Positions 51,065 through 59,775 of a DNA stretch of 64,000 nucleotides are shown piece after piece. This DNA comes from Microbacteriaceae bacterium PS02067. Its GTDB lineage: Bacteria > Actinomycetota > Actinomycetes > Actinomycetales > Microbacteriaceae. Position numbers and translations under genes: made by a program. Each line of letters opens with the position of its first letter. Positions within the stretch are counted from its first letter, which is position 1. The stretch spans positions 62,001 through 126,000 of the forward strand of contig JASCPG010000001.1 in NCBI GenBank assembly GCA_029960085.1, read 5' to 3'. Under the pieces are notes generated by a model. The model had not been told where the DNA came from and searched no databases. It saw only the letters and a list, made by a program, of their open reading frames with translations.

Positions 51065-52309
51065 TCAGCGGGGAACGCGCGCGTTCTTCCCGACGACCGT
51101 GATGCCGCTCTCGGTGACCGTGAACCCCCGCGAGAGGTCGAGTTCGCGGTCGACGCCGACTGTCGCGCCCGGCTCGAGCACGACGTTCTTGTCGAGGATC
51201 GCGCGATGCACGCGGGCTCCCGCTCCGACATCGACATGGTCGAACAGCACCGAGTCCGTGATCGTCGATCCACCCGCCGACAGGGTCCAGGGGCCCACGA
51301 CCGAGCGCTCGAGATGCGTTCCCGAGAGCACCGAGCCGAGCGACACGATCGAGTCGATCGCGTTCCCCATGCGCCCCACGCTGTCGCGGACGAACTTCGC
51401 CGGCGGGGAGTTGACCGCCTGCGAATGGATCGGCCAGCTCATGTTGTACAGGTTGAAGATCGGCAGCGTCGAGATCAGGTCCATGTGCGCGTCGAAGAAC
51501 GAGTCGATCGTCCCCACGTCGCGCCAGTAGTCGCGATCGCGATCGGTCGACCCGGGCACGTCGTTGCGCTTGAAGTCGTAGACCGCCGCCTCACCGCGGT
51601 TGACGAAGTAGGGGATGATGTCCCCACCCATGTCGTGGTTCGACGTCGACAGCTCGCCGTCGGCTTCGACGGCGGCGATGAGGGCATCCGCGTCGAAGAT
51701 GTAGTTGCCCATCGAGGCGAGCACCTCACCGGGGCTGTCGGGCAGTCCGGTCGGGTTCTGCGGCTTCTCGAGGAACTCGCGGATCGTGACGTTGTCGGCC
51801 GGGTCGAGATCGATGACGCCGAACTGGTTCGCGAGCGAGATCGGCTGGCGGATGCCGGCCACGGTGGCCTTCGCGCCGGACGCGATGTGCGCGTCGAGCA
51901 TCTGCTCGAAGTCCATCCGGTACACGTGGTCCGCCCCGATCACCATGACGATGTCGGGCTTCTCGTCCTGAATGAGGTTCAGCGACTGCAGGATCGCGTC
52001 GGCCGAGCCCGAGAACCAGCGCTTGCCGAGGCGCTGTTGCGCGGGCACGGATGCCACGTACGAGCTGAGCAACGCCGACATGCGCCACGTCTGCGAGATA
52101 TGGCGGTCGAGACTGTGCGATTTGTACTGCGTCAGCACGACGATCTGGCGAAGGCCGGAGTTGATGAGATTCGAGATCGCGAAATCGATCAGGCGGTATT
52201 GACCTCCGAAGGGCACGGCGGGTTTCGCGCGGTCCACCGTCAGAGGCATGAGGCGCTTTCCCTCGCCCCCGGCGAGGATGATTCCGAAGACCTTCGGCGC
52301 TGCAGGCAT
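51065..52309 (-). CDS. glgC: Glucose-1-phosphate adenylyltransferase
   Basis: 414-aa enzyme that makes ADP-glucose for glycogen. Nucleotide motif [24 protein letters not shown] (start region), [16 protein letters not shown], the catalytic [10 protein letters not shown] and the C-terminal beta-helix. The ATG at 52309 is 6 bases after TAGTGT on this strand. Divergent from glgA with only 47 bases between starts, so the two share a control region; in actinobacteria GlgA of this type may use ADP-glucose to make maltose-1-phosphate or glycogen primers. Confidence 0.96.
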   Translation of the reverse strand: MPAAPKVFGIILAGGEGKRLMPLTVDRAKPAVPFGGQYRLIDFAISNLINSGLRQIVVLTQYKSHSLDRHISQTWRMSALLSSYVASVPAQQRLGKRWFSGSADAILQSLNLIQDEKPDIVMVIGADHVYRMDFEQMLDAHIASGAKATVAGIRQPISLANQFGVIDLDPADNVTIREFLEKPQNPTGLPDSPGEVLASMGNYIFDADALIAAVEADGELSTSNHDMGGDIIPYFVNRGEAAVYDFKRNDVPGSTDRDRDYWRDVGTIDSFFDAHMDLISTLPIFNLYNMSWPIHSQAVNSPPAKFVRDSVGRMGNAIDSIVSLGSVLSGTHLERSVVGPWTLSAGGSTITDSVLFDHVDVGAGARVHRAILDKNVVLEPGATVGVDRELDLSRGFTVTESGITVVGKNARVPR

Positions 52310-52356
52310 AGCACCACACTATTCCCCCCGCGCGCGGATGTACTACCGTTCGAAAC

Positions 52357-53550
52357 ATGCGCGTCGACATCGTCACGAAGGAGTACCCCCCGGAGATCTA
52401 TGGAGGCGCAGGCGTCCATGTGACGGAGCTCGTGAAGGCCCTCCGCGAGAGCATCGAGGTGCAGGTGCGCGCCTTCGGTCAGGGCCGTGACGAAGCGGAC
52501 ACGACGTCCTACGGTGTGCCGGCCGAACTGTCGAGCGCGAATGCCGCCGTGCAGACCCTCGGCGTCGATCTCGAGATCGTGGGTGACGTCGCGGGAGCCG
52601 ATGTCGTGCACTCGCACACGTGGTACGCGAACTTCGCCGGGCATGTCGCCTCGCTCCTGCACGGCATCCCGCACGTCGTGACGGCCCACTCGCTCGAGCC
52701 CCTGCGCCCGTGGAAGGCCGAGCAGCTCGGCGGCGGCTACGCCGTGTCGAGCTACATCGAGAAGACCGCCTACGAGAACGCGGCGGCGGTCATCGCCGTG
52801 AGCGACGGCATGCGCCGCGACATCCTGCGCAGCTATCCGGGCCTCGACCCCGACAAGGTGCGGGTGATCTACAACGGGATCGATGTGGATGCCTGGCATC
52901 CGCGCACCGATCACGCCCTCCTCGAACGCTTCGGCATCGACCCGAACAAGCCGTCGGTCGTGTTCGTCGGTCGCATCACGCGCCAGAAGGGGCTGCCGTA
53001 CTTCCTTCGGGCGGCGGCGCATCTGCCGCGCGACGTCCAGGTGATCCTGTGCGCGGGCGCCCCCGACACGCCACAGATCATGGCGGAGGTCGAAGGCCTC
53101 GTGCGTGACCTCCAGGCAACGCGTGACGGGGTCGTCTGGATCGACGAGTTCCTCCAGCGCGACGAGTTGTGCGCGATCCTGACCTCGGCGACGACGTTCG
53201 TCTGCCCGAGCGTGTACGAGCCGCTCGGCATCGTGAACCTCGAGGCGATGGCGTGCGGAGCCGCGGTCGTCGGAACGGCGACCGGTGGCATCCCCGAAGT
53301 CGTCGTCGACGGCGTGACGGGCCGCCTCGTCCCCATCGAGCAGGTGCAGGACGGCACGGGCAGCCCGATCGATCCGGACAAGTTCGTCGCGGACCTCGTC
53401 GCCGTGCTGACCGAGGTCGTCTCCGACCCTGAGCGGGCGCGCGAATACGGTGCGGCGGGGCGTGAGCGCGCCGCGACCGAGTTCAGCTGGGCGGCGATCG
53501 CGGATGCCACGGCGGCGCTCTACCGAGAGGTCGCGTCGCACGAGGCGTAG
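52357..53550 (+). CDS. glgA: Glycogen synthase / GT4 glycosyltransferase GlgA
   Basis: 397-aa GT-B-fold glycosyltransferase, the actinobacterial GlgA (GlgM) type. TKEYPPEIYGGAGVHVTEL near the N-terminus, HSHTWYANFAGH, FVGRITRQKGLPYFLRA and the donor-site E-x7-E block PSVYEPLGIVNLEAMACG are intact. The Mycobacterium counterpart makes maltose-1-phosphate from ADP-glucose and glucose-1-phosphate, feeding GlgE; whether this one does is not decided by sequence alone. ATG at 52357, 7 bases after TACCGT. Confidence 0.93.
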   Translation: MRVDIVTKEYPPEIYGGAGVHVTELVKALRESIEVQVRAFGQGRDEADTTSYGVPAELSSANAAVQTLGVDLEIVGDVAGADVVHSHTWYANFAGHVASLLHGIPHVVTAHSLEPLRPWKAEQLGGGYAVSSYIEKTAYENAAAVIAVSDGMRRDILRSYPGLDPDKVRVIYNGIDVDAWHPRTDHALLERFGIDPNKPSVVFVGRITRQKGLPYFLRAAAHLPRDVQVILCAGAPDTPQIMAEVEGLVRDLQATRDGVVWIDEFLQRDELCAILTSATTFVCPSVYEPLGIVNLEAMACGAAVVGTATGGIPEVVVDGVTGRLVPIEQVQDGTGSPIDPDKFVADLVAVLTEVVSDPERAREYGAAGRERAATEFSWAAIADATAALYREVASHEA

Positions 53551-53576
53551 CGGGGGAAGGTCGATAGGCTGGACGC

Positions 53577-54359
53577 ATGCCCCAGGTGCTCGAGTTCGTC
53601 GATGTCGTCGTCCGCCGCAACGCGAGGAACATCGTCGACCACGTGGACTGGCGCGTCGATGACGACCAGCGCTGGGTGATCCTCGGCCCCAACGGTGCCG
53701 GCAAGACGACGATCCTGCAGCTGGCGGCGACGCTCCTGCATCCGACGTCGGGAACCGTGCAAGTGCTGGGGGAGACCCTCGGGCGTTCTGATGTGTTCGA
53801 GCTGCGGCCCCGCATCGGATTCGCGTCGTCGGCGATGGCACGCCGCGTGCCGCCCGAGGAGACGGTGCTCGACGTCGTCCTGACCGCCGCATACTCGGTG
53901 CTCGGGCGCTGGAACGAGCAGTACGAGTCGATCGACGAGCGCCGTGCGCGCCGCGTGCTGGCGGAGTGGAAGCTCGAGCACCTCGCCGAGCGCACCTTCG
54001 GCACGCTCTCCGACGGGGAGCAGAAGCGGGTGCAGATCGCCCGCGCGGTGATGACCGACCCCGAGCTGCTGCTCCTCGACGAGCCGACGGCGAGTCTCGA
54101 CCTCGGGGCCCGCGAGGAGCTCCTCGGCCTGCTGGGAGGATACGCGCAGGCTCCGACGACCCCGGCGATGGTGATGGTGACGCACCATGTCGAGGAGATC
54201 CCGGTGGGATTCACCCACGTCCTGCTGCTGCGTGACGGCGGTGTCGTCGCGGCAGGAGCGATCTCCGAGACACTCACGGCCGAGAACCTGTCGACGACAT
54301 TCGGGATGCCCATCGCGTTGAGCGAGGCCGACGGCCGCTTCGCAGCTCGCGCGTTCTGA
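53577..54359 (+). CDS. Stand-alone ABC ATP-binding protein
   Basis: 260-aa ATPase: Walker [15 protein letters not shown], Walker [14 protein letters not shown], switch His in [10 protein letters not shown]. The signature reads [15 protein letters not shown] instead of LSGGQ, as in the ModF/PhnK-like and YlmA group of orphan ABC ATPases, which are not coupled to a permease here. ATG 6 bases after TAGGCT (53565-53570). Function unknown. Confidence 0.9.
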   Translation: MPQVLEFVDVVVRRNARNIVDHVDWRVDDDQRWVILGPNGAGKTTILQLAATLLHPTSGTVQVLGETLGRSDVFELRPRIGFASSAMARRVPPEETVLDVVLTAAYSVLGRWNEQYESIDERRARRVLAEWKLEHLAERTFGTLSDGEQKRVQIARAVMTDPELLLLDEPTASLDLGAREELLGLLGGYAQAPTTPAMVMVTHHVEEIPVGFTHVLLLRDGGVVAAGAISETLTAENLSTTFGMPIALSEADGRFAARAF

Positions 54360-54432
54360 TCCCCGGTCCGCACAGCCGGCCGCGGGCTGGTAACATAGTC
54401 CTTTGGTGCTCTCCGCACCGCAGACTTCCCTC

Positions 54433-54452
54433 GCCCTGGCAAAATCCAGGGC
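54433..54452 (+). ncRNA. rpmE2 leader hairpin (possible L31 autoregulatory leader)
   Basis: A perfect 7-base stem GCCCTGG/CCAGGGC with a 6-base loop (CAAAAT) lies 17 bases before the rpmE2 ATG, between the -10 (TAACAT, about 54391-54396) and the RBS. Actinobacterial L31 genes are known to carry autoregulatory leaders; I infer but cannot confirm that this is one. Confidence 0.4.
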
Positions 54453-54469
54453 ACCACGTAAGGAACCCC

Positions 54470-54721
54470 ATGAAGACTGACATCCACCCCGAGTACCAGG
54501 CGGTCGTGTTCCGCGACCTCGGCTCCGGCGAGACCTTCCTGACCCGTTCGACGGTCACGAGCGACAAGACGATCGAGCTCGACGGCGTCGAGTACCCCGT
54601 CATCGACGTCGAGATCTCGTCGGCGTCGCACCCGTTCTACACGGGCAAGCAGCGCATCATGGACTCGGCCGGTCGCGTCGAGAAGTTCAACCAGCGCTTC
54701 AAGAACTTCGGCTCGAAGTAA
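54470..54721 (+). CDS. rpmE2: 50S ribosomal protein L31 type B
   Basis: 83-aa ribosomal protein. It has the type B features: [38 protein letters not shown], and no zinc-binding Cys. Type B L31 replaces the zinc form when zinc is scarce, but in many actinobacteria it may be the main copy. RBS TAAGGAAC. Followed by a strong terminator. Confidence 0.95.
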   Translation: MKTDIHPEYQAVVFRDLGSGETFLTRSTVTSDKTIELDGVEYPVIDVEISSASHPFYTGKQRIMDSAGRVEKFNQRFKNFGSK

Positions 54722-54732
54722 CCTTCGCGCCC

Positions 54733-54760
54733 CAAGAGCCCCGCTTCGGCGGGGCTCTTG
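54733..54760 (+). terminator. Intrinsic terminator after rpmE2
   Basis: A 12-base perfect stem (CAAGAGCCCCGC with GCGGGGCTCTTG) capped by a TTCG tetraloop. It ends 29 bases before the hairpin array. Confidence 0.9.
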
Positions 54761-54788
54761 TCGTTTCCGCGGCGGTTGGTGTCCCCCC

Positions 54789-55785
54789 GGTCGTTGACCG
54801 AGCGAAGCGAGTGGAAACGTCGGTGGGCGCCGGGGGCGTTTCGACTCGTCGCTGCGCGGCTCGCTCAACGACCGGGGAATGCCTGCCCCTGGTCGTTGAC
54901 CGAGCGAAGCGAGTGGAAACGTCTGTGGCCCTGGCGCACGTTTCGACTCGCCGCTGCGCGCCTCGCTCAACGGCCGGAGATGCGGAACCCTCCGGTCGTT
55001 GACCGAGCGGAGCGAGTGGAAACGTCTGCGGCCCTGGGAGCGCGTTTCGACTCGCCGCTGCGCGGCTCGCCCAACGGCCGGAGATGCGGAACCCTCCGGT
55101 CGTTGACCGAGCGGAGCGAGTGGAAACGTCTGCGGCCCTGGGGGCACGTTTCGACTCGCCGCTGCGCGGCTCGCCCAACGCCCGGGGATGCGGAACCATC
55201 CGGTCGTTGACCGAGCGGAGCGAGTGGAAACGTCCCCGAGCACGGCTCCGTTTCGACTTGCCGCTGCGCGCCTCGCTCAACGCCCGGAGAGTGTCTGCCC
55301 CTGGTCGTTGACCGAGCGGAGCGAGTGGAAACGTCTGCGGCCCTGGGGGCACGTTTCGACTCGCCGCTGCGCGCCTCGCTCAACGACCGGAGATGCGGAA
55401 CCCTCCGGTCGTTGACCGAGCGCAGCGAGTGGAAACGTCCCCGAGCACCGCTCCGTTTCGACTCGCCGCTACGCGGCTCGCTCAACGACCGGGGGTGGTG
55501 CGCGGCTCGCTCAACGACCGGAGTATGCCTGCCTCCGGTCGTTGACCGAGCGCAGCGAGTGGAAACGTCTGCGGCCCCTGGGGGCACGTTTCGACTCGCC
55601 GCTGCGCGCCTCGCTCAACGCCCGGAGATGCGGAACCCTCCGGTCGTTGACCGAGCGAAGCGAGTGGAAACGTTGGTGGCACTGGGGGCGTTTCGACTCG
55701 CCGCTGCGCGGCTCGCTCAACGACCGGGGGTGGTGCGCGGCTCGCTCAACGACCGGGTGGTGCGCGGCTCGTTCAGCGACCGGGG
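54789..55785. repeat. Nine-unit tandem array of ~103-bp hairpin repeats
   Basis: Units begin with GGTCGTTGACCGAGCG at 54789, 54891, 54994, 55098, 55202, 55303, 55407, 55537 and 55642: period 101-105 except one 130-base step. Each unit has a left arm (GGTCGTTGACCGAGCG, then AGCGAGTGGAAACG), a G/C-rich spacer, a right arm (CGTTTCGACTCG, CGCTGCG, GCTCGCTCAACGACCGG) that is nearly the reverse complement of the left, and a short linker often reading GATGCGGAACCCTCC. Three extra right-arm stubs occur at 55496-55521, 55731-55757 and 55758-55784. It fills the gap between two convergent genes (54722-55801). Long open frames cross it on both strands but repeat the palindrome and are not genes. Confidence 0.97.
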
Positions 55786-55801
55786 CGGGGCGAGCGGGGC
55801 G

Positions 55802-56548
55802 TCAGCGGATGGGCCAGCTGCCGTCGAGGCGGTCGGCGGGGTCGATGCGGCCGATGCGGATGAAGTACTCCGTCAGGCTGTCGGCCTGCGCACGCGCCCA
55901 GCCGATCTGGGCGGTGTGAAGCTCCTCGACAGGACCGTCGAGCTCGTAGCGCCGCGCGAGCGCCTGCGCGACCCGTCCGGCGGCGATCGCATCGGCCTCC
56001 GCATCGTGCGCGCCCTCCAGCCGCACGGCGTAGTGCGCCGCGACGACCTCGAGCGTGCGCTTGCCCTTGCGGTACCGATCGTGCGCCTTGTCGAGGACGA
56101 GCGGATCGACGACCGGCGACGGATCGACGATCGGCGCCACCCCGTGACGGACGGCCTCGTGCTTGAGCAGCGAGAAGTCGAACGGCGCGTTGTAGGCAAC
56201 GACGGGGATGCCCGCTGCGAACAGCTCCTGCAGCGCCGTCACGATCTCGCCGACGACCTCGCGCGCCGGCGCGCCGTGCTGGCGGGCATGTTCGGTCGTG
56301 ATGCCGTGCACGGCCGTCGCACCCTCCGGGATGTCGACACCCGGATCGGCGAGCCACGACCGGGCGCGGATCACGGTGCCGTCAGCGCCCAAGAGCCCGA
56401 CATGCGCGCTCACGATCCGATCGCCCGCCACATCGACACCCGTCGTCTCGAGGTCGAACACGCCCACGGCATCCGCCCACGACGCCTGTGCGGGGCGTGC
56501 CGCCGGCACGTCATCGTCGTCCCAGAGGGGGAGCAGGCCGTCATCCAT
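55802..56548 (-). CDS. DnaQ-like 3'-5' exonuclease
   Basis: 248-aa DEDDh exonuclease: motif I FDLETTGVD, motif II AYNAPFDFSLL and motif III HDAEADAIAAGRVAQ are intact, with the HGITTEHARQHG segment between. Similar actinobacterial proteins are annotated as DNA polymerase III epsilon-like; this one lacks a polymerase-binding tail, so it may act alone in repair or RNA turnover. ATG 7 bases after TACCGT on this strand. Its stop is 17 bases past the array. Confidence 0.92.
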   Translation of the reverse strand: MDDGLLPLWDDDDVPAARPAQASWADAVGVFDLETTGVDVAGDRIVSAHVGLLGADGTVIRARSWLADPGVDIPEGATAVHGITTEHARQHGAPAREVVGEIVTALQELFAAGIPVVAYNAPFDFSLLKHEAVRHGVAPIVDPSPVVDPLVLDKAHDRYRKGKRTLEVVAAHYAVRLEGAHDAEADAIAAGRVAQALARRYELDGPVEELHTAQIGWARAQADSLTEYFIRIGRIDPADRLDGSWPIR

Positions 56549-56633
56549 GCCTTCGACGGTATGCGCACCCTCCGACACGGACGCGACGCCACGCGGGCGC
56601 GGAGCACGCGGGCGTCGCTCGTAGAATCGACGG

Positions 56634-57548
56634 GTGCCTGTGACCTCGCCCTATGCCGAGCGCCTGTCGGCCGTGCCCGTCGAGCGGCGAGAGGTCACAC
56701 TTTCCGGCGGAACGACCGCGTACTGGGTGTACGGGGATGCCGCGGCGCCGCAGACGCTCCTCATGGTGCACGGCTACCGCGGCGACCACCACGGGCTCGA
56801 GCCCGTCGTCGCGTACCTCGAGGGCATCCGGGTCATCTCACCGGACCTGCCCGGATTCGGGGAGACGCCGCCCCTGCACGGCCCCGACGGCACGGTCGCG
56901 GAGCACACGCTCGAGGCGTACGCCGGGTGGCTCACGGAGTTCGCCGCCGCCGTCGCACCGGGCGCGCCCATCCTCGGCCACTCGTTCGGGTCGATCGTCG
57001 TCTCGGCAGCCGTGGCGGGCGGGCTCGACACCCCGCGCGTCATCCTCGTCAATCCGATCGGCGCACCCGCCCTGGAGGGGCCGCGCGGCATCCTCACGCG
57101 CCTCGCGGTCTTCTACTACTGGGCCGGCGCGAAGCTGCCGAAACGGCTCGGCGATGCGCTCCTGCGCAACCGGGCCATCGTGCGCGTCATGAGCGTGTCG
57201 ATGGCGCAGACCCGCGACCCCGAGCTGCGCCGGTTCATCCACGACCAGCACGACACCTACTTCTCCCTCTTCGACGACCGCGACGTGCTGCACGAGGGCT
57301 TCGTGACGTCGGTGTCGAACGACGTGCGCCGGTTCGCGCCCGACATCGCCCAGCCGACGCTCCTCCTCGCCGCCGAGAAGGACGACATCACCCCCATCGA
57401 AGCGGAACGCCACCTGCGGACGCTGTTCCCGGATGCCGAACTCGTCGAGATCCCCGCGGTCGGGCACCTCATCCACTACGAGACGCCGCAGCGCGCGGCA
57501 TCCGAGATCATGCGGTTTCTTCGGCCTTCCGCCGACGGTACGCGATGA
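56634..57548 (+). CDS. Alpha/beta hydrolase
   Basis: 304-aa hydrolase with the oxyanion motif MVHGYRGDHHGLEP, the nucleophile elbow GHSFGSI (Ser about residue 120), an Asp in AEKDDITPIEAERH and catalytic His in VGHLIHYETPQ. The cap region includes an aromatic stretch (FYYWAGAKLPKRLG). Substrate unknown. GTG start 6 bases after TAGAAT (56622-56627). Overlaps the convergent CGNR gene by 41 bases. Confidence 0.9.
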   Translation: MPVTSPYAERLSAVPVERREVTLSGGTTAYWVYGDAAAPQTLLMVHGYRGDHHGLEPVVAYLEGIRVISPDLPGFGETPPLHGPDGTVAEHTLEAYAGWLTEFAAAVAPGAPILGHSFGSIVVSAAVAGGLDTPRVILVNPIGAPALEGPRGILTRLAVFYYWAGAKLPKRLGDALLRNRAIVRVMSVSMAQTRDPELRRFIHDQHDTYFSLFDDRDVLHEGFVTSVSNDVRRFAPDIAQPTLLLAAEKDDITPIEAERHLRTLFPDAELVEIPAVGHLIHYETPQRAASEIMRFLRPSADGTR

Positions 57549-58068
57549 CGTTCATGCGGTTACCGCAGTTTCCGGTGTCGCAGTAGCGCTTCGAGCCGTT
57601 CTTCGAGAAGTCGACGTAGACGGCGTCGCAGTCGTCGGCGGCGCACACGCGCACGCGGTCCCACTGATCGGCGCGGATGACGTCGACGAACGCCATCGCC
57701 GACTCGACGAGCATCCGCACCGACAGCGGCGCATCGGGCTCTGTCGCGTGGATGTGCCAGTCGAACTCGTCGTGCCGGACGAGTTGGGGGAGCGCCCTGC
57801 CGTCGCGGAGCATCGCGTTCACGAGCGGCACCGCCTCGTCGCGGCCGACGCGCCAGAGCTCGCGCAGACGGGGGCGATTGGCGCGCACGGCGGCGAGTTC
57901 GTCGTCGTCGCGGTGGAACGTGCCGGTGTAGGAGAACTCGTCCAGGTAGGCGTCGAAGTCGGCCTGGGTGCTCAGACGATCCTCGGCATCCACCCCGACC
58001 GTGGGGAGAGTGTTGACGAGCGCGGCCGCGGCGCGAAGTGACATCTCCGTGTCATGGATGAAGACCAC
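57508..58068 (-). CDS. CGNR zinc-finger transcriptional regulator
   Basis: 186-aa protein. The C-terminal CGNR zinc finger (VCAADDCDAVYVDFSKNGSK then YCDTGNCGNRMN) is a DNA-binding module; the N-terminal part (ABATE-like domain) is thought to sense a ligand. GTG start with CAGGAG RBS at 58068. Divergent from the EamA exporter with an inverted repeat between, so it likely controls that exporter and itself. Confidence 0.9.
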   Translation of the reverse strand: MVFIHDTEMSLRAAAALVNTLPTVGVDAEDRLSTQADFDAYLDEFSYTGTFHRDDDELAAVRANRPRLRELWRVGRDEAVPLVNAMLRDGRALPQLVRHDEFDWHIHATEPDAPLSVRMLVESAMAFVDVIRADQWDRVRVCAADDCDAVYVDFSKNGSKRYCDTGNCGNRMNVIAYRRRKAEETA

Positions 58069-58103
58069 GTTGACTCCTGACGTATGCGGGCGCTACTGTC
58101 ACC

Positions 58104-58115
58104 AGTGTAAACACT
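58104..58115. promoter_or_regulatory. Inverted repeat between the CGNR regulator and the EamA gene
   Basis: AGTGTAAACACT, 5-base arms around AA, in the 55-base divergent gap. Its minus-strand reading provides a TACACT -10-like hexamer for the regulator gene. Candidate operator for the CGNR protein. Confidence 0.4.
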
Positions 58116-58123
58116 CGACACTC

Positions 58124-59182
58124 ATGACAGGACCGCCGGTGACGCACACCGCTCCGCTCGAGATCCTCGCCCCGACCGCGCCCCCCGCCGCCTCGCGAAG
58201 TCGTCGGGCCACCGCTCGCACGAGCGGCATCGTCATGGCCGTCGCATCGGCCCTGGCGTTCTCGTCGTCCGGCCCGCTCGTCAAACCCCTGCTCGAAGCC
58301 GGCTGGTCGCTGTCGGCCGCGCTCATCGTGCGTATGGGGCTCGCGGGGCTCATCCTCTCGCCCGCCCTCGTCGTCGCCGTCCGTCGCGAGCGCACGTTCC
58401 TGCGCCGCCACTGGCTCTCCCTCCTCGCCTTCGGGCTCATCCCCGTGGCGGGGTGCCAGCTCCTGTTCTTCTCGGCGATGCAGCGGATGCCTGTCGCCGT
58501 GGCCCTCCTCATCCAGTACCTCGCGCCGGTCCTCCTCGTCGCATTCGTGTGGCTGCGCACGCGTCGCGCCCCGTCGCGCCTCGTGATTCTCGGCTCGATC
58601 GTCGCCGTAGTCGGTCTCGTCCTCGTCGTCGACATCTCGGGAGCGCGGTTCGACCTGATCGGCACCCTCCTCGCGCTCGGCGCCGCCGTCACGGTCTGCG
58701 TGTACTTCGTCATGAGCGAGCGCACCGGGGACGACCTGCCGCCGCTCGCCCTCGCCTCCGGCGGCCTCCTCGTCGGCGCGATGACGATGAGTGTCGTCGC
58801 CGCGGTCGGCGCGATCCCGTTCGCCGCGCCACCGGTGTCCGTCGTGTTCCGGGGTGTGGAGGTGCCCGGCATCCTCGCGATCCTCTGGGTCGGCGCGATC
58901 GGCACGACGCTCGGCTACGCCCTCGGCGTCATGGCCGTGCCGCGCGTCGGCTCGCGCCTCGCCTCGTTCATCGGCCTCAGCGAAGTGCTGTTCGCGCTCG
59001 GCTTCGCCTGGCTCCTCCTCGGTGAGACGCCAGCACCGATCCAGTTCGTCGGGGGAGCGGTGCTGCTCGCGGGGGTCGTGCTCGTGCGACTGGATGCCGG
59101 GGAGAACGACCGGGCGATCGCCGAGGCGGTCACGGTTCCCGTCGAGCCTCTTCCAGGATCGGCTTCACCCGATAGCCGATGA
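58124..59182 (+). CDS. EamA/DMT family exporter
   Basis: 352-aa membrane protein with about ten helices in two EamA repeats (ASALAFSSSGPLVKPLLEAG... and the second starting near ALGAAVTVCVYFVMSERT). RhaT/EamA proteins export amino acids or small metabolites; some import. I place the start at the ATG at 58124; the open frame further upstream runs through the divergent gap and the regulator. Its 3' end overlaps the convergent Lrp gene by 53 bases. Confidence 0.9.
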   Translation: MTGPPVTHTAPLEILAPTAPPAASRSRRATARTSGIVMAVASALAFSSSGPLVKPLLEAGWSLSAALIVRMGLAGLILSPALVVAVRRERTFLRRHWLSLLAFGLIPVAGCQLLFFSAMQRMPVAVALLIQYLAPVLLVAFVWLRTRRAPSRLVILGSIVAVVGLVLVVDISGARFDLIGTLLALGAAVTVCVYFVMSERTGDDLPPLALASGGLLVGAMTMSVVAAVGAIPFAAPPVSVVFRGVEVPGILAILWVGAIGTTLGYALGVMAVPRVGSRLASFIGLSEVLFALGFAWLLLGETPAPIQFVGGAVLLAGVVLVRLDAGENDRAIAEAVTVPVEPLPGSASPDSR

Positions 59183-59603
59183 CCTCGCCCATCACGAGCG
59201 AGGTCTCGGTGCGCTCGACGCCGTCGATCGCGAGGATGCGTGCATCGACGTCGAAGAGGTGCTGCGTGTCGCGCGCCGCGACGCGCACGAGGAGGTCGAC
59301 CGGACCGCTCATGCCGTGCGCCTGGATCACCTCGGGGATCGCCGCGATCTCGCGCGTGATGCGGGCGATCTCGGCCTGATGCACGGTGACGCTCACCATC
59401 GCCTCGATCGGCAGTCCGAGCGCGGCGGGCGACATCGCCCGCTCGAAGGAGTGGAACACTCCGGAGCGCTCGAGTCTCAGCATGCGGGCCTGGACGGTGT
59501 TGCGCGACAGCCCGAGGCGCTCGGCGAGTGCGACGACGGTCGCCCGGTGATCGTCGGCGAGGGCGTTCAGCAACTCGAGGTCGACGCGGTCGAGGGATCC
59601 CAT
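59130..59603 (-). CDS. Lrp/AsnC family transcriptional regulator
   Basis: 157-aa regulator: helix-turn-helix ALADDHRATVVALAERLGLS then RNTVQARMLRLERSGV at the N-terminus and a RAM ligand domain at the C-terminus (PIEAMVSVTVHQ, GPVDLLVRVAARD). Divergent from the 2-oxoacid dehydrogenase operon, with Lrp-type repeats between, so it is a likely BkdR-like activator or repressor responding to branched-chain amino acids. ATG at 59603; TACGGT eight bases upstream. Confidence 0.92.
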   Translation of the reverse strand: MGSLDRVDLELLNALADDHRATVVALAERLGLSRNTVQARMLRLERSGVFHSFERAMSPAALGLPIEAMVSVTVHQAEIARITREIAAIPEVIQAHGMSGPVDLLVRVAARDTQHLFDVDARILAIDGVERTETSLVMGEVIGYRVKPILEEARREP

Positions 59604-59638
59604 AGTGCACAACCGTAGCAGGCCATGATCGACCCTTC

Positions 59639-59653
59639 TGAGCAACATGCTCA
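59639..59653. promoter_or_regulatory. Lrp-type operator in the bkd promoter region
   Basis: TGAGCAACATGCTCA is a perfect 6-base-arm inverted repeat with a 3-base centre. A second half-site-like stretch (ATGCTTGAGC, 59667-59676) lies 20 bases on. Position between the Lrp gene and the dehydrogenase operon fits control of both. Confidence 0.6.
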
Positions 59654-59775
59654 AGAAGGAGTCGAATGCTTGAGCGAGGTGCGATGCCGACGTACCCTCG
59701 GGGCAGTCGGCGACGAGGCCGACGACCGGACGCGTCCCGTCCACAAGACTCCGGACGCACCCCGAAGGGATGACG

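Noticed and set aside
54789-55785. CRISPR array
   Set aside because: The repeat is about 100 bases, spacers are not unique, each unit contains both arms of a palindrome, and there are no cas genes.
55325-57586. A 753-codon open frame through the hairpin array and into the hydrolase
   Set aside because: It repeats the palindrome unit as protein, then runs antisense to the exonuclease and out of frame with the hydrolase. No RBS or family match.
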